Assembly (NCBI GenBank): GCA_021201665.1
Contig: JAJQEO010000065.1
Coordinates: forward strand, 21,905-85,904
Direction: 5' to 3'
Source: Lachnospiraceae bacterium
GTDB taxonomy: Bacteria; Bacillota; Clostridia; Lachnospirales; Lachnospiraceae
DNA length: 64,000 bases
Below are positions 16,611 to 24,717 of the stretch, piece after piece. A model generated the notes under the pieces. That model was not told the DNA's origin. It saw nothing but the letters and a program-made list of their open reading frames with translations, and made no database searches. A program made the position numbers and the translations under genes. Each line of letters opens with the position of its first letter. The stretch's first letter is position 1.

Positions 16611-16889
16611 TCAGCAATAATAATGTATTTCTTTAAAATAACTGTACCATTTTTTTTCAATCTCTAAATGACGTGCTTCCAGAATATCCATAATGTTCCG
16701 CAGTTTCCTTTGAGGAATATGAGAATTATTGTTGCAGAGCAGGCATTTGCCGCTTTTTGTAATCCATATTTTAGTGGCGCTTTCCGTTGGGAATCCCTCA
16801 GACACATGTACGTGGACAGGTTCCAACGGTTTGTTTTCGTTTGACCAGAAATATATCAGATAAGCGCCGATTTTAAAAATTTGCGGCAT
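16611..16889 (-). CDS. DUF4160 family small protein
   Basis: This 92-residue protein has the DUF4160 pattern: MPQIFKIGAYLIYFWSNENKP at the start, then a PVHVHV motif and a C-terminal helical ILEARHLEIEKKW stretch. The start at 16889 is fixed by a GAAGGAGG site; a longer frame adds eight residues without support. Its start overlaps the end of the upstream partner by 17 bases, so the two are translationally coupled. DUF4160 genes often travel in two-gene cassettes with a small partner; a regulatory or toxin-antitoxin role has been suggested for such pairs but is not proven, and nothing here proves it. Confidence 0.72.
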   Translation of the reverse strand: MPQIFKIGAYLIYFWSNENKPLEPVHVHVSEGFPTESATKIWITKSGKCLLCNNNSHIPQRKLRNIMDILEARHLEIEKKWYSYFKEIHYYC

Positions 16890-17151
16890 TGTCAAAGCCT
16901 CCTTCTCTCGCAAGACGGATGATAATATGCGCTACAGATTCCAGGTATTCCTGGAAATATTCAATATCTGTCTGCGAAAATCCGTCTATATTTTTCCATG
17001 TATAAGAGGGGAGATAACACTCTGCTGACTGAAATCCACCAAAGACAGGCTTTTCGAAATACACCTTTACGGTTTCAGTACCGTTTTCTTCATAGGCGTC
17101 AGAATGGACAACCTCGGTCTTGTCTGCGAGGGTCATAAATTGATACATCAT
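16873..17151 (-). CDS. small partner protein of the DUF4160 gene, unknown function
   Basis: This 92-residue acidic protein, starting MMYQFMTLADKTEVVHSD, is not recognised. It is predicted as a beta-rich N-terminal half followed by a helical C-terminal part (TDIEYFQEYLESVAHIIIRLAR). AGAAGGAGA precedes the double ATG. It occupies the place usually held by DUF2442-type or other small partners of DUF4160 genes and overlaps the DUF4160 gene, so the two very likely act together. Confidence 0.65.
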   Translation of the reverse strand: MMYQFMTLADKTEVVHSDAYEENGTETVKVYFEKPVFGGFQSAECYLPSYTWKNIDGFSQTDIEYFQEYLESVAHIIIRLAREGGFDNAANF

Positions 17152-17321
17152 AATAAAAATCTCCTTCTTTATTTTTCAGCTTCTCAAAATGCCATCAGTT
17201 CCAGCCACTTCCTCAGGAATTTCGGTAGATTCGCTCATGATGGGCAAATAATAGCACGAATTTTTCACACTGTAAATAAAAATCTTAACATGTAAGAAGC
17301 CGTGATGCTTTCAGATAATTC

Positions 17322-17350
17322 TTGAATATTCACGTTACAAATGATATATT
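17322..17350 (+). promoter_or_regulatory. promoter of the shikimate dehydrogenase-TRAP operon
   Basis: TTGAAT, 17 bases, TATATT, 36 bases before the first gene. Confidence 0.55.
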
Positions 17351-17386
17351 AGACAGGTATGTAAGCTTTTCTGGCAGGAGGGAAGG

Positions 17387-18322
17387 ATGAACCAGCGCGG
17401 ATTCGGCCGCCCGGCTGCCTCCGAAAGAAAAATTTGTGAGAGGATTTATCAGAATATGGGAGAGAGAATTACAGGGCATACCGAGCTTCTGACTTTAATG
17501 GCGTATCCGATCCGGCATTCGAGCTCGCCAGCCATGCACAACGAGGCGCTTTCTTATCTTGGGCTGGATTATGCCTACCTCTGTTTTGAGGTTGACCAGA
17601 GCAATCTGCGTGAGGCGATTGAGTCGATACGGGCGCTGAAGATCCGGGGCGGGAATATTTCCATGCCGAATAAAATCGCTGTAATGCAGTATCTGGATAA
17701 GCTGACGCCGGAAGCAAAGCTCTGCGGAGCAGTGAATACGATAGTGAATGATGACGGGGTGCTGACCGGGCATATCACGGATGGGATTGGATACATACGC
17801 GGGTTATCAGATCACGGTTTTGATATTAAAGGAAAGAAAATGACCATTGTCGGGGCCGGGGGAGCGGCGAAAGCGATTCAGGTGCAGGCGGCCCTTAGCG
17901 GCGTCCGGGAGATGTCTATTTTTAATATTCATGATAAATACTGGGATCGGGTGAAGGAAACGACCCGTCTCCTGAATGAGGAGCTCGGCTGCAGGACGAC
18001 GCTCTACGGGCTGGAGGATCTGGACATGCTGAAAAGAGAGATCCACGACAGCGACCTGCTGGCCAACGCGACGGAGGTCGGCATGACGCCTCAGAAGGAG
18101 TGGACCTACATTCCGGATATCAGCTTTTTCAGGTCGGGCATGCTCGTGACGGATGTGATTTATGCCCCGCCCAAAACAAAATTTCTGAAAATGGCCGAGG
18201 AAGCCGGGTGCGACACGATGAACGGATTCCCGATGATGCTGTTTCAGGGGGCTGAGGCCTTTCGGCTGTGGACCGGTCAGGACATGCCGATTGCTCATAT
18301 GAAGGAATATCTGCATATCTGA
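17387..18322 (+). CDS. shikimate/quinate dehydrogenase (AroE/YdiB family)
   Basis: This 311-residue NAD(P)-dependent dehydrogenase interconverts 3-dehydroshikimate and shikimate (or dehydroquinate and quinate). The substrate motif RHSSSPAMHN is at 43-52. The catalytic pair is Lys96 in ISMPNK and Asp132 in GHITDG, and the nucleotide loop is VGAGGAAKA at 155-163. The NTD triad of most AroE proteins is ITD here. A 30-residue N-terminal extension precedes the core. GGAGGGAAGG precedes the ATG. Because it leads a TRAP transporter operon rather than an aromatic biosynthesis operon, a catabolic or salvage role on imported shikimate or quinate is inferred, as for YdiB-type paralogues. Confidence 0.82.
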   Translation: MNQRGFGRPAASERKICERIYQNMGERITGHTELLTLMAYPIRHSSSPAMHNEALSYLGLDYAYLCFEVDQSNLREAIESIRALKIRGGNISMPNKIAVMQYLDKLTPEAKLCGAVNTIVNDDGVLTGHITDGIGYIRGLSDHGFDIKGKKMTIVGAGGAAKAIQVQAALSGVREMSIFNIHDKYWDRVKETTRLLNEELGCRTTLYGLEDLDMLKREIHDSDLLANATEVGMTPQKEWTYIPDISFFRSGMLVTDVIYAPPKTKFLKMAEEAGCDTMNGFPMMLFQGAEAFRLWTGQDMPIAHMKEYLHI

Positions 18323-18393
18323 GGAAGCCGGCAAAAACTGACTTCGTTTTTTCCAGGTCAGGGAAAAGTTATTATTACAGGGGGAAAGGACAA

Positions 18394-18885
18394 ATGAAGG
18401 TATTAAAATGGCTGGATGAGAACCTTGAGGAGGTCATTCTCATTCTGCTGCTGATCGCCATGGTGTGCATCATGGGGATCCAGGTGGTGGCAAGATATTG
18501 TTTTAACCAGTCCTTAAGCTGGTCGGAGGAACTGACACAGTATCTGTTCGTGTGGACGACCTTTATCAGCGTGAGCTATTGTGTGAAGAAACGGATCTCC
18601 ATTAAAATAGAACAGCTGCTGAATATACTGCCCGAGCCGGGGCAGACGGCGCTGCGGCTGTTCCGCCACACGGTTGTGTTTATTTTCTGCATCATCATGC
18701 TGCCTTACTGTCTGCGCTATCTGCAGCAGTCGATTGAACTGGAGGCGACCAGTGCGGCACTGGGAATCCCGATGTACTATATTCAGTCGGCTCCGCTTGC
18801 CGGATTCCTTCTGCTGACCATTCGCGTGGCGCAGGCCTGGTGGCGTGAGGCGAAAAAGATGAAAGGAGTGTTTACAAAATCATGA
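18394..18885 (+). CDS. TRAP transporter small permease (DctQ type)
   Basis: This 163-residue protein has four membrane helices (about 15-37, 50-67, 88-108, 126-147) and the DctQ-family NQSLSWSEELTQYLFVWTTF motif after the first helix. It is the small membrane subunit of a binding-protein-dependent secondary transporter driven by an ion gradient. GGGGGAAAGG precedes ATG 18394; a longer frame from 18268 overlaps the dehydrogenase and is rejected. Its stop overlaps the start of the large permease (ATGA). Confidence 0.88.
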   Translation: MKVLKWLDENLEEVILILLLIAMVCIMGIQVVARYCFNQSLSWSEELTQYLFVWTTFISVSYCVKKRISIKIEQLLNILPEPGQTALRLFRHTVVFIFCIIMLPYCLRYLQQSIELEATSAALGIPMYYIQSAPLAGFLLLTIRVAQAWWREAKKMKGVFTKS

Positions 18886-20168
18886 CAGCGATTATTATGA
18901 TCATATTTGTACTCCTTCTGATTCTGGCTGTTCCGGTTGGACTGACGGTGGCGATCACGAGTATGCTGCCGAGCCTGTTCTCTGAATCATTTACGGTGAG
19001 CGGAGTATATGTACTGCGGTCGATGCTGGGCGGGGTCAATTCCTACCCGCTTCTGGCAATCCCGATGTTTGTCCTTTCCGGCATCATTATGTCCAGGGGC
19101 GGCGTTTCCAAAAAGCTTTTTGAGGTATTTACTTATTTTGTCGGGAAAAAGACTGCGGGCGTGCCCTGCGCGGTCGTGATTACCTGCCTTTTCTTCGGTG
19201 CGATCTCCGGCTCTGCTCCGGCGACAGTGGCGGCGGTCGGCAGCATGACGATCCCTCTGATGCTGGAGATGGGCTACGACAAAAAATTCTGCGTGGCGCT
19301 TGTCGCGACGGCGGGTGGACTGGGCGTGATCATACCGCCGAGTATTCCTTTTATCCTCTATGCGCAGGCGACCGGAACTTCGGTCAGCGATATGTTCCTC
19401 GCGGGCATTATCCCGGGGCTTCTGATCGGCCTGATTTTGATGTGTTATTCCGTCTTTTACTGCAAAAAGCATGGCGAGGATAAGACAAAAATCAATGTGA
19501 TGGTGGATGAGCTGCATGCGCGCGGTTTCCGGAAGGTCTTTTTCTCCAGCCTCTTTGCGCTGCTGACTCCGGTGATTATCCTTGGATGCATTTACACGGG
19601 TGTGACCTCTCCGACAGAAGCGGCCGTGATCTCCGTCTTCTATTCTCTCATCATCAGTCTGTTCGTGTATCGGACGCTGAAATTCAGGGACCTCTGGGGC
19701 ATCTTCCGCGAGGCGGTGCGGACCTTCTGCCCGATCCTCTTTATCCTGGCGGCCTCGGTGGCTTTTTCCCGCATTCTGACGCTGATGCACGTGCCGCAGA
19801 CCGTCTCGGCCTGGATGACCGGCTCCTTTACCAATAAAATTGTCCTGCTGCTCGTGATCAATCTGGTGCTGCTGGTGGTCGGCATGGTGATGGATACCAG
19901 TCCCGCGATCCTGATCCTTGCGCCGATCCTGCTTCCTGTTGTCGAGACATTTGGGATCGATGCGGTGCACTTTGGCATCATTATGGTCGTGAATCTGGCT
20001 ATCGGTTTCGTGACACCGCCGATCGGTGTGAATCTGTTTGTGGCCAGTTCCCTCTCGGATGTGCCGGTGATGGATATTGCGAAAAAAGCGATGCCGATGA
20101 TCATTCTGTTTTTCATCGCGCTGCTGCTGATCACGTATATTCCGCAGATCAGCCTGCTGCTGGTATAA
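18882..20168 (+). CDS. TRAP transporter large permease (DctM type)
   Basis: This 428-residue DctM-family protein has about twelve helices. The conserved patterns FFGAISGSAPATVAAVGSMT and PPSIPFILYAQATGTSVSDM of the translocation core are present, and the C-terminal half repeats the fold with FVTPPIGVNLFVASS. It couples uptake to a Na+ or proton gradient; with the Na+-pumping decarboxylase nearby in the genome, Na+ is plausible. Translation is coupled to the small permease by an ATGA overlap. Confidence 0.93.
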   Translation: MTAIIMIIFVLLLILAVPVGLTVAITSMLPSLFSESFTVSGVYVLRSMLGGVNSYPLLAIPMFVLSGIIMSRGGVSKKLFEVFTYFVGKKTAGVPCAVVITCLFFGAISGSAPATVAAVGSMTIPLMLEMGYDKKFCVALVATAGGLGVIIPPSIPFILYAQATGTSVSDMFLAGIIPGLLIGLILMCYSVFYCKKHGEDKTKINVMVDELHARGFRKVFFSSLFALLTPVIILGCIYTGVTSPTEAAVISVFYSLIISLFVYRTLKFRDLWGIFREAVRTFCPILFILAASVAFSRILTLMHVPQTVSAWMTGSFTNKIVLLLVINLVLLVVGMVMDTSPAILILAPILLPVVETFGIDAVHFGIIMVVNLAIGFVTPPIGVNLFVASSLSDVPVMDIAKKAMPMIILFFIALLLITYIPQISLLLV

Positions 20169-20194
20169 CGATCTTTCAGGAAAGAGGATAAAAA

Positions 20195-21199
20195 ATGAAA
20201 CGGAATTTGAAAAATTATTTAGCGAAGGCAGTCCTGGGCGCGGTACTGGTACTTTCCTGCGCCAGCTGTGCGCAGGCGAAAACACAGGAGTACGCCTGGG
20301 TGCTGGCTACGGCGAGCCCGGAGGACACCGTCACCCAGATCTATGCGGAGAAATTTGCGGAAGAGGTGGAGAGCCTCTCGAACGGGGAGATGAGGATTGA
20401 AGTCTATGCAAACAGCTCCCTTGGCGGTGATACGGAGCTGATCGAGTGCTGTATGACCGGAGATATCCCGTTCGTGGTGCAGAATACAGCGCCTCAGGTG
20501 AGCTATCTCCCCAGACTCTGCCTGTTCGACCTGCCCTGCGTGTTTGACTCGATCGAGGAGCTTCACGAGGTGCTGGATAATGAAGAATTTATGGAAAAAA
20601 TCAATGAAATTTACGCGGAGAAGGGACTGGAGCTGCTCGGCATGAGTGATCAGGATTTCCGTGTCATGACTTCCAATGTTAAGGCAGAGTCTCTGGAGGA
20701 TTTTTCGGGAATTAAGATCCGTACGATGGAGAATTCCTACCATATGGCTTTCTGGAAGGCGATCGGCGCGAATCCGACCCCGATGTCCTTCTCAGAGGTC
20801 TATATCGGGCTGCAGCAGAATACGATCGACGCGCAGGAAAATCCTTATGAGGTCATCGTTTCCAATAATTTTTATGAGCAGCAGGATTATATTATTCAGA
20901 CGAACCACCTGCCTCACCTGCTGAGCCTGATTGTGAGCGAGAGCTTCATGGAATCTCTGGAGGAGGACGAACAGGCGATCATCCGTGAAGCCGCTGCCAC
21001 AGCCTGCGCTTACGCGAGAGAACAGGCGCAGGAGCGTGTCGCGGACCGGATCGCGATCTGCGAGGCGGGCGGAGCTGAGATTATTGAGATTTCGGATGAG
21101 CTTCGTGGCCAGATGCGTGAGGCGGCTGCCGACCTGTACGAGGAGATCCGCGCGGTCGTGGCCGATGACGACCTGTACTATACTTATATCGGAGAATGA
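20195..21199 (+). CDS. TRAP transporter solute-binding protein (DctP type)
   Basis: This 334-residue extracytoplasmic receptor has a signal peptide with a cysteine (VLSCASC) near residue 23, suggesting lipoprotein anchoring although the lipobox is not canonical. The ligand-binding core shows the DctP pattern: the carboxylate-binding arginine in GIKIRTME and the following NPTPMSFSEVYIGLQQNTIDAQENP-like stretch. It should bind an organic acid. The neighbouring shikimate dehydrogenase points to shikimate or quinate; other hydroxy-acids remain possible. AGGAAAGAGG precedes the ATG. Confidence 0.88.
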   Translation: MKRNLKNYLAKAVLGAVLVLSCASCAQAKTQEYAWVLATASPEDTVTQIYAEKFAEEVESLSNGEMRIEVYANSSLGGDTELIECCMTGDIPFVVQNTAPQVSYLPRLCLFDLPCVFDSIEELHEVLDNEEFMEKINEIYAEKGLELLGMSDQDFRVMTSNVKAESLEDFSGIKIRTMENSYHMAFWKAIGANPTPMSFSEVYIGLQQNTIDAQENPYEVIVSNNFYEQQDYIIQTNHLPHLLSLIVSESFMESLEEDEQAIIREAAATACAYAREQAQERVADRIAICEAGGAEIIEISDELRGQMREAAADLYEEIRAVVADDDLYYTYIGE

Positions 21200-21521
21200 T
21201 CAAAGTGCTTTCTTTACCATTGATCCTTGTAAAAATTGCTTTGAAAAATTTTGAACCAGCTGGCACGTAACTACGGCGAGGCTTTTAGAACCCGCGATTC
21301 GCAGATTAGGCGGTGCAAGATGCATGAGTTATTTTCCGACAGATCCGATGCTTGACACGGCTGACAATAAGCGTTATAACACGTCTATAACAAATTTGAT
21401 ATCGTTATGTCTGAAAGGATTTCTTTATAGTGAATAATAAAAGAATTCTGTCGTTCACTATAAAGCCAAAGGACGGGAAATAAGAAAGCTTAATGGACGC
21501 AGAAGCGGGAGGGTCGGGCGG
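21200..21521. other. 322-base spacer with promoter/operator and a 12-bp inverted repeat
   Basis: Apart from the promoter at 21352-21391, the notable element is CTTTATAGTGAA (21423-21434) with its complement at 21454-21465, a 12-bp stem with a 19-base loop in the leader of the acyltransferase gene. No gene is seen. Confidence 0.6.
21352..21391 (+). promoter_or_regulatory. strong promoter overlapped by a GTTATA-N7-TATAAC operator (copy 1)
   Basis: TTGACA (21352-21357), 17 bases, TATAAC (21375-21380). The inverted repeat GTTATA / TATAAC spans 21373-21391 and covers the -10 box and probable start site. The same arrangement recurs at 23540-23579 with copies of the repeat at 23561 and 23596. Confidence 0.7.
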
Positions 21522-22334
21522 ATGAGTGCGAAGCGGGGCGGCACAACATATTATTACCGCGATTATACGGATGATTTTGTGGAGAGCGCCCGTCAGGATG
21601 ACGCACTGCCGGAGGACTTTCACTGGATACACAGGAATCCGTTTTACCGCCTGATTTCTGCACTGCTTTACGGAGTGGCAGTGGTATTTTCGCTGATATA
21701 TATCAGACTGATCCTGCATGTCCGCGTGGAAAACCGAAAAGTACTGAAGGCTGCCGGAAAGACGGGCTGCTTTCTGTACGGAAATCACACGCAGCCCATG
21801 GGGGATGTTTTTGGCCCGGTGCTGAATTGCTTTCCCGGGCGGATAAGCGCCATTGCCAGTGTGTCGAACCAGGGCATCCCTGTGATCGGGAAGCTTCTTC
21901 CTATGCTGGGCGCCCTGTTTATTCCGGATTCCATGGGCCGGATGAAGGAGTTTATGGAGGCTGTCCGGTATCATGTGGAAAAAAAGCGGTATATTGTTAT
22001 TTATCCGGAAGCTCATGTCTGGCCCTGGTGTACCTTTATCCGGCCCTTTCCGGCTACGGCATTCCGCTTTCCTGTGCTATATAATGTACCCGCCTTTTGC
22101 ATGACGACAACCTACCAGCAGCGAAAGCATGGAGGGAAGCCCAAAATCGTTGTGTATATAGACGGTCCTTTTTTAGCTGATTCCGGCAAGAGCAAACGGG
22201 AGCAGCAGATGGAGCTGCATGACAAAATTTTTGCCTGCATGCAGTCACGCAGCCAGGCAAGCGATTGTGAATATATTCATTATCAAAAAAGAGAACAAGA
22301 TGAAATGAAAAATCCGGCAGACGCACGGAGATAA
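21522..22334 (+). CDS. PlsC-type lysophospholipid acyltransferase (1)
   Basis: This 270-residue protein has one membrane helix (about 44-66) before an acyltransferase domain of the PlsC superfamily. The catalytic histidine is His89 in GNHTQPMGD. Here five rather than four residues separate His and Asp, unlike the HX4D motif of the family. The second conserved block reads IVIYPEAHVWPW. It probably acylates a lysophospholipid or related glycerolipid. GGGAGGG precedes ATG 21522. It is the first gene after the strong operator-controlled promoter and precedes a GT8 glycosyltransferase. Confidence 0.75.
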   Translation: MSAKRGGTTYYYRDYTDDFVESARQDDALPEDFHWIHRNPFYRLISALLYGVAVVFSLIYIRLILHVRVENRKVLKAAGKTGCFLYGNHTQPMGDVFGPVLNCFPGRISAIASVSNQGIPVIGKLLPMLGALFIPDSMGRMKEFMEAVRYHVEKKRYIVIYPEAHVWPWCTFIRPFPATAFRFPVLYNVPAFCMTTTYQQRKHGGKPKIVVYIDGPFLADSGKSKREQQMELHDKIFACMQSRSQASDCEYIHYQKREQDEMKNPADARR

Positions 22335-22480
22335 AACCGGCTGATCCGGCAGACGCACGGAGACAAAACCGGCCGTTCCGGCTGACGCACGGAGATAAAT
22401 CCAGATGGATCCGGCAGTCGCGCAGAGATTAATCCGGATGAATCCGGCTGAAAATCAGAGATAATTTCTGCTGACACGCG
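22318..22480. repeat. degenerate tandem repeat of about 32-36 bp between acyltransferase and GT8 genes
   Basis: Four to five imperfect units built on ATCCGGCAGACGCACGGAGA-type sequence followed by TAAAACCGG or TAAATCC run from the end of the acyltransferase gene to near the ribosome site of the next gene. The first unit overlaps the acyltransferase stop codon. Confidence 0.7.
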
Positions 22481-22500
22481 GGGATAAAGGAGACCGACGT

Positions 22501-23328
22501 ATGAATATCCTGTACTGCGGAGATAAAAATATAGAGGATGGACTGGTGATTTCTGTGCTGTCGCTGCAGAAGCATACTTCGGAGCCTCTGAATGTTTTTG
22601 TGATGACTATGGATCTGACGTGGAAGACGAGGCAGGTTTTGCCGGTTTCCCGGGAGACTGTCAGCTATCTGGACAGCCGTCTCAGAAAGCAGAATGAGAA
22701 AAGCTCTGTCGTCCTGATTGACGCCACGGAGCTGTTTCGCGCCGCGCCGCCTCTGGCGAATATGGAGACGCGTTTCACACCCTGCTGCATGCTGCGCCTG
22801 TATGCGGATCAGGTGCCGGAGCTGCCGGACCGGATTCTGTATCTGGACAATGACGTGGTCTGCAGGAAGGATTTTGGCGATTTTTACCATCAGGAATTAT
22901 CGGGCTGGGAGCTGGCCGGAGCCCTGGACTATTATGGGAAATGGTTTTTCCGGAACAATCTGCTTCATATGGATTATCTGAATTCCGGCGTCCTGCTGCT
23001 GAATCTGGCGCACATCCGCGAAACAGGCCTGTTTGCGCGGTGCCGTACCCTTTGCAGTGAAAAAAAGATGTTTATGCCGGATCAGTCTGCCATCAACCAG
23101 TTGGCTGCTCAGAAAAAACTCTGCGGCAGGGCTTACAACGAGCAGCGCAGGCTCCATAAGGAAACGGTGTTTCAGCATTTTACCACCAGCTTCCGTTTTT
23201 TCCCGTGGCTGCACACGCTGACGGTGAAACCATGGCAGATAGACCAGGTGCATGAAAAGCTGAATCTGCACGAATACGACGATATTCTGCAGGAGTATAC
23301 TGCTGTTATGGCAGAATTGAGAGGATGA
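22501..23328 (+). CDS. glycosyltransferase family 8 protein (1)
   Basis: This 275-residue GT-A-fold retaining glycosyltransferase has the sugar-nucleotide/metal motif Asp116-Asn-Asp118 in ILYLDNDVVC. The GT8 pattern MDYLNSGVLLLNLAHIRE follows, then the MPDQSAINQL block. GT8 enzymes transfer glucose or galactose to lipids, wall polymers or proteins. GGAGACCGAC precedes the ATG. Placed between acyltransferase genes in a lipid locus, it most likely glycosylates a membrane lipid; this is inference. Confidence 0.82.
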   Translation: MNILYCGDKNIEDGLVISVLSLQKHTSEPLNVFVMTMDLTWKTRQVLPVSRETVSYLDSRLRKQNEKSSVVLIDATELFRAAPPLANMETRFTPCCMLRLYADQVPELPDRILYLDNDVVCRKDFGDFYHQELSGWELAGALDYYGKWFFRNNLLHMDYLNSGVLLLNLAHIRETGLFARCRTLCSEKKMFMPDQSAINQLAAQKKLCGRAYNEQRRLHKETVFQHFTTSFRFFPWLHTLTVKPWQIDQVHEKLNLHEYDDILQEYTAVMAELRG

Positions 23329-23459
23329 AAATTCGTGTATGCCACGTCATACCAGGAAACCAGTCTTTTGATATAATCCGCAGAATCGTCTCTCTCATCT
23401 TTCATTTCGATATTCGCGGCCAGGCCGTCGATATCTAAAAAATATTCGTAAAAAGTATC

Positions 23460-23510
23460 CCGGTACGGTGGTCACAGAAAAAATATGACTTCCGTGCCGG
23501 AGATTTTTTT
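23460..23510 (+). terminator. Rho-independent terminator after the first GT8 gene
   Basis: CCGGTACGG... pairs with ...CCGTGCCGG around an A-rich loop, with G-U pairs, followed by AGATTTTTTT. It ends the acyltransferase-GT8 transcript. Confidence 0.7.
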
Positions 23511-23539
23511 ATATTTCTGTCTGACTGTCTGATTCAGAC

Positions 23540-23579
23540 TTGACACAAACGGAAATAAACGTTATAACACGTCTATAAC
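23540..23579 (+). promoter_or_regulatory. strong promoter overlapped by the GTTATA-N7-TATAAC operator (copy 2)
   Basis: TTGACA (23540-23545), 17 bases, TATAAC (23563-23568), with the inverted repeat at 23561-23579. This is the same geometry as at 21352, so the two transcription units of the lipid locus appear co-regulated. Confidence 0.7.
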
Positions 23580-23620
23580 AAAAAAGGAAATAAACGTTAT
23601 AATACGTCTATAACAAAAAA
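23551..23620 (+). repeat. 35-bp tandem duplication of the operator/-10 segment
   Basis: Units at 23551-23585 and 23586-23620 differ by one base (TATAAC versus TATAAT in the -10 position). The second brings an extra operator at 23596-23614 and a perfect TATAAT but no good -35, so it adds an operator site more clearly than a second promoter. Confidence 0.8.
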
Positions 23621-23715
23621 GGGTTTCTTCTTAAGCTATAGTAAACGATGTAAGCCGTTTAGACAAAATGTTTAGGGAAGGCTGTATTTCAGAATTTGGA
23701 AAGGATGACAATAGT

Positions 23716-24681
23716 ATGGAACAAAATGGTATACCCATTTTTTTTACAGCTGACGAGAGCTATGCGCCCTGGCTGGACTGTGCGGTCCGCTCAATGGTGG
23801 AGAACGCGTCCGAAGCATACCGGTATCAAATCTTTGTCCTGCATCAGGACTTATCGGAGGAGAGCCAGAGAAGAATCGCTTCCGGGGTGCGCGAGCCATT
23901 TGAGATCCGTTTTATTCCTATGGAAAAGGAGCTGGCAGGTATTACCGACCGGACCGAGAATCGGCTGCGGTGCGATTATTTTACACTGACCATTTATTTC
24001 CGGCTGTTTATCGCTGACCGTTTTCCGGAGTATGATAAGGGCATTTATCTCGACAGTGACATAGTGGTGCCCGGCGATATTTCTGAATTGTACCGGGTGG
24101 AACTGGGAGACAATATCATCGGCGCCTGCCCGGATCATTCGATCAAACCGGTTCCTGAGCTGGTGGAGTATGTAGAAAACGCAGTCGGCGTGCCGATTGA
24201 CCAGTATATCAATTCCGGCATTCTGCTGCTGAATCTGAAAAAGATGCGGGAGGTGGAATTTTGCGATCATTTTCTCCATTTGCTGCATACGTTCCATTTT
24301 GATTGCCTTGCACCCGACCAGGATTATATCAACGCGATGTGCAGAGACAAAATCGTCTATCTGGACGAGACCTGGGATGCCATGCCGCCGATGGGCCAAG
24401 AAGATGCAAAAGTGCTGCAGAATCCAAAGCTGATTCATTATAATCTGTTTCAGAAGCCCTGGTGCTACGATGATATCCCTTATGAGGAGTATTTCTGGAG
24501 CTGTGCAGAAAAATCTCCATTCTATCCGGATATTCTGCGCTTTAAGGAGAACTACTCGGAGGAGCAGAAGAAATCGGACCAGACCTGTCTTGAAAATATG
24601 ATTGCAAAAGGACCAAGGGTGTGCCGTCAGGACGTTACTTTTCGCAAGATGCTGGAAAGAGGAGAGAAGATACGCGTGTGA
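23716..24681 (+). CDS. glycosyltransferase family 8 protein (2)
   Basis: This 321-residue GT8 enzyme has the DxD motif Asp113-Ser-Asp115 in GIYLDSDIVVPG. INSGILLLNLKKMRE and the CLAPDQDYINAM block follow in the order typical of the family. The C-terminal region (IHYNLFQKPW) carries the conserved His/Lys pocket. ATG 23716 follows AAAGGATG; a frame from 23668 adds 16 residues and is rejected. It heads the second transcription unit, followed by a PlsC-type acyltransferase and the plasmalogen-synthase-like gene. A glycolipid product is inferred. Confidence 0.83.
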   Translation: MEQNGIPIFFTADESYAPWLDCAVRSMVENASEAYRYQIFVLHQDLSEESQRRIASGVREPFEIRFIPMEKELAGITDRTENRLRCDYFTLTIYFRLFIADRFPEYDKGIYLDSDIVVPGDISELYRVELGDNIIGACPDHSIKPVPELVEYVENAVGVPIDQYINSGILLLNLKKMREVEFCDHFLHLLHTFHFDCLAPDQDYINAMCRDKIVYLDETWDAMPPMGQEDAKVLQNPKLIHYNLFQKPWCYDDIPYEEYFWSCAEKSPFYPDILRFKENYSEEQKKSDQTCLENMIAKGPRVCRQDVTFRKMLERGEKIRV

Positions 24682-24717
24682 TAATCAGTGAAAACGAGAA
24701 GGAGAGAACATTCACAT

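Larger units (their letters stand above)
23329..23715. other. 387-base spacer: terminator, operator-promoter repeat, possible gene relic
   Basis: It holds a terminator (23460-23510), a promoter with two operator copies (23540-23614) and a near-palindrome around GGCCAGGCC at about 23417. The minus strand of 23329-23440 reads like coding sequence (DIDGLAANIEMKDERDDSAD) but is bounded by a stop and runs into the GT8 gene, so it may be the relic of a lost gene. Confidence 0.5.

Noticed and set aside
18987..20285. 432-codon minus-strand frame opposite the TRAP large permease
   Set aside because: His/Arg/Asp-rich composition typical of the reverse complement of a membrane protein gene; DctM on the plus strand is certain.
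23172..23405. 77-codon minus-strand frame overlapping the first GT8 gene
   Set aside because: Its first 35 codons look protein-like but it continues as antisense of GT8; at most a gene relic.
23586..23620. A second full promoter in the duplicated 35-bp unit
   Set aside because: TATAAT is present but the -35 position reads ATAACA; more likely an extra operator copy.
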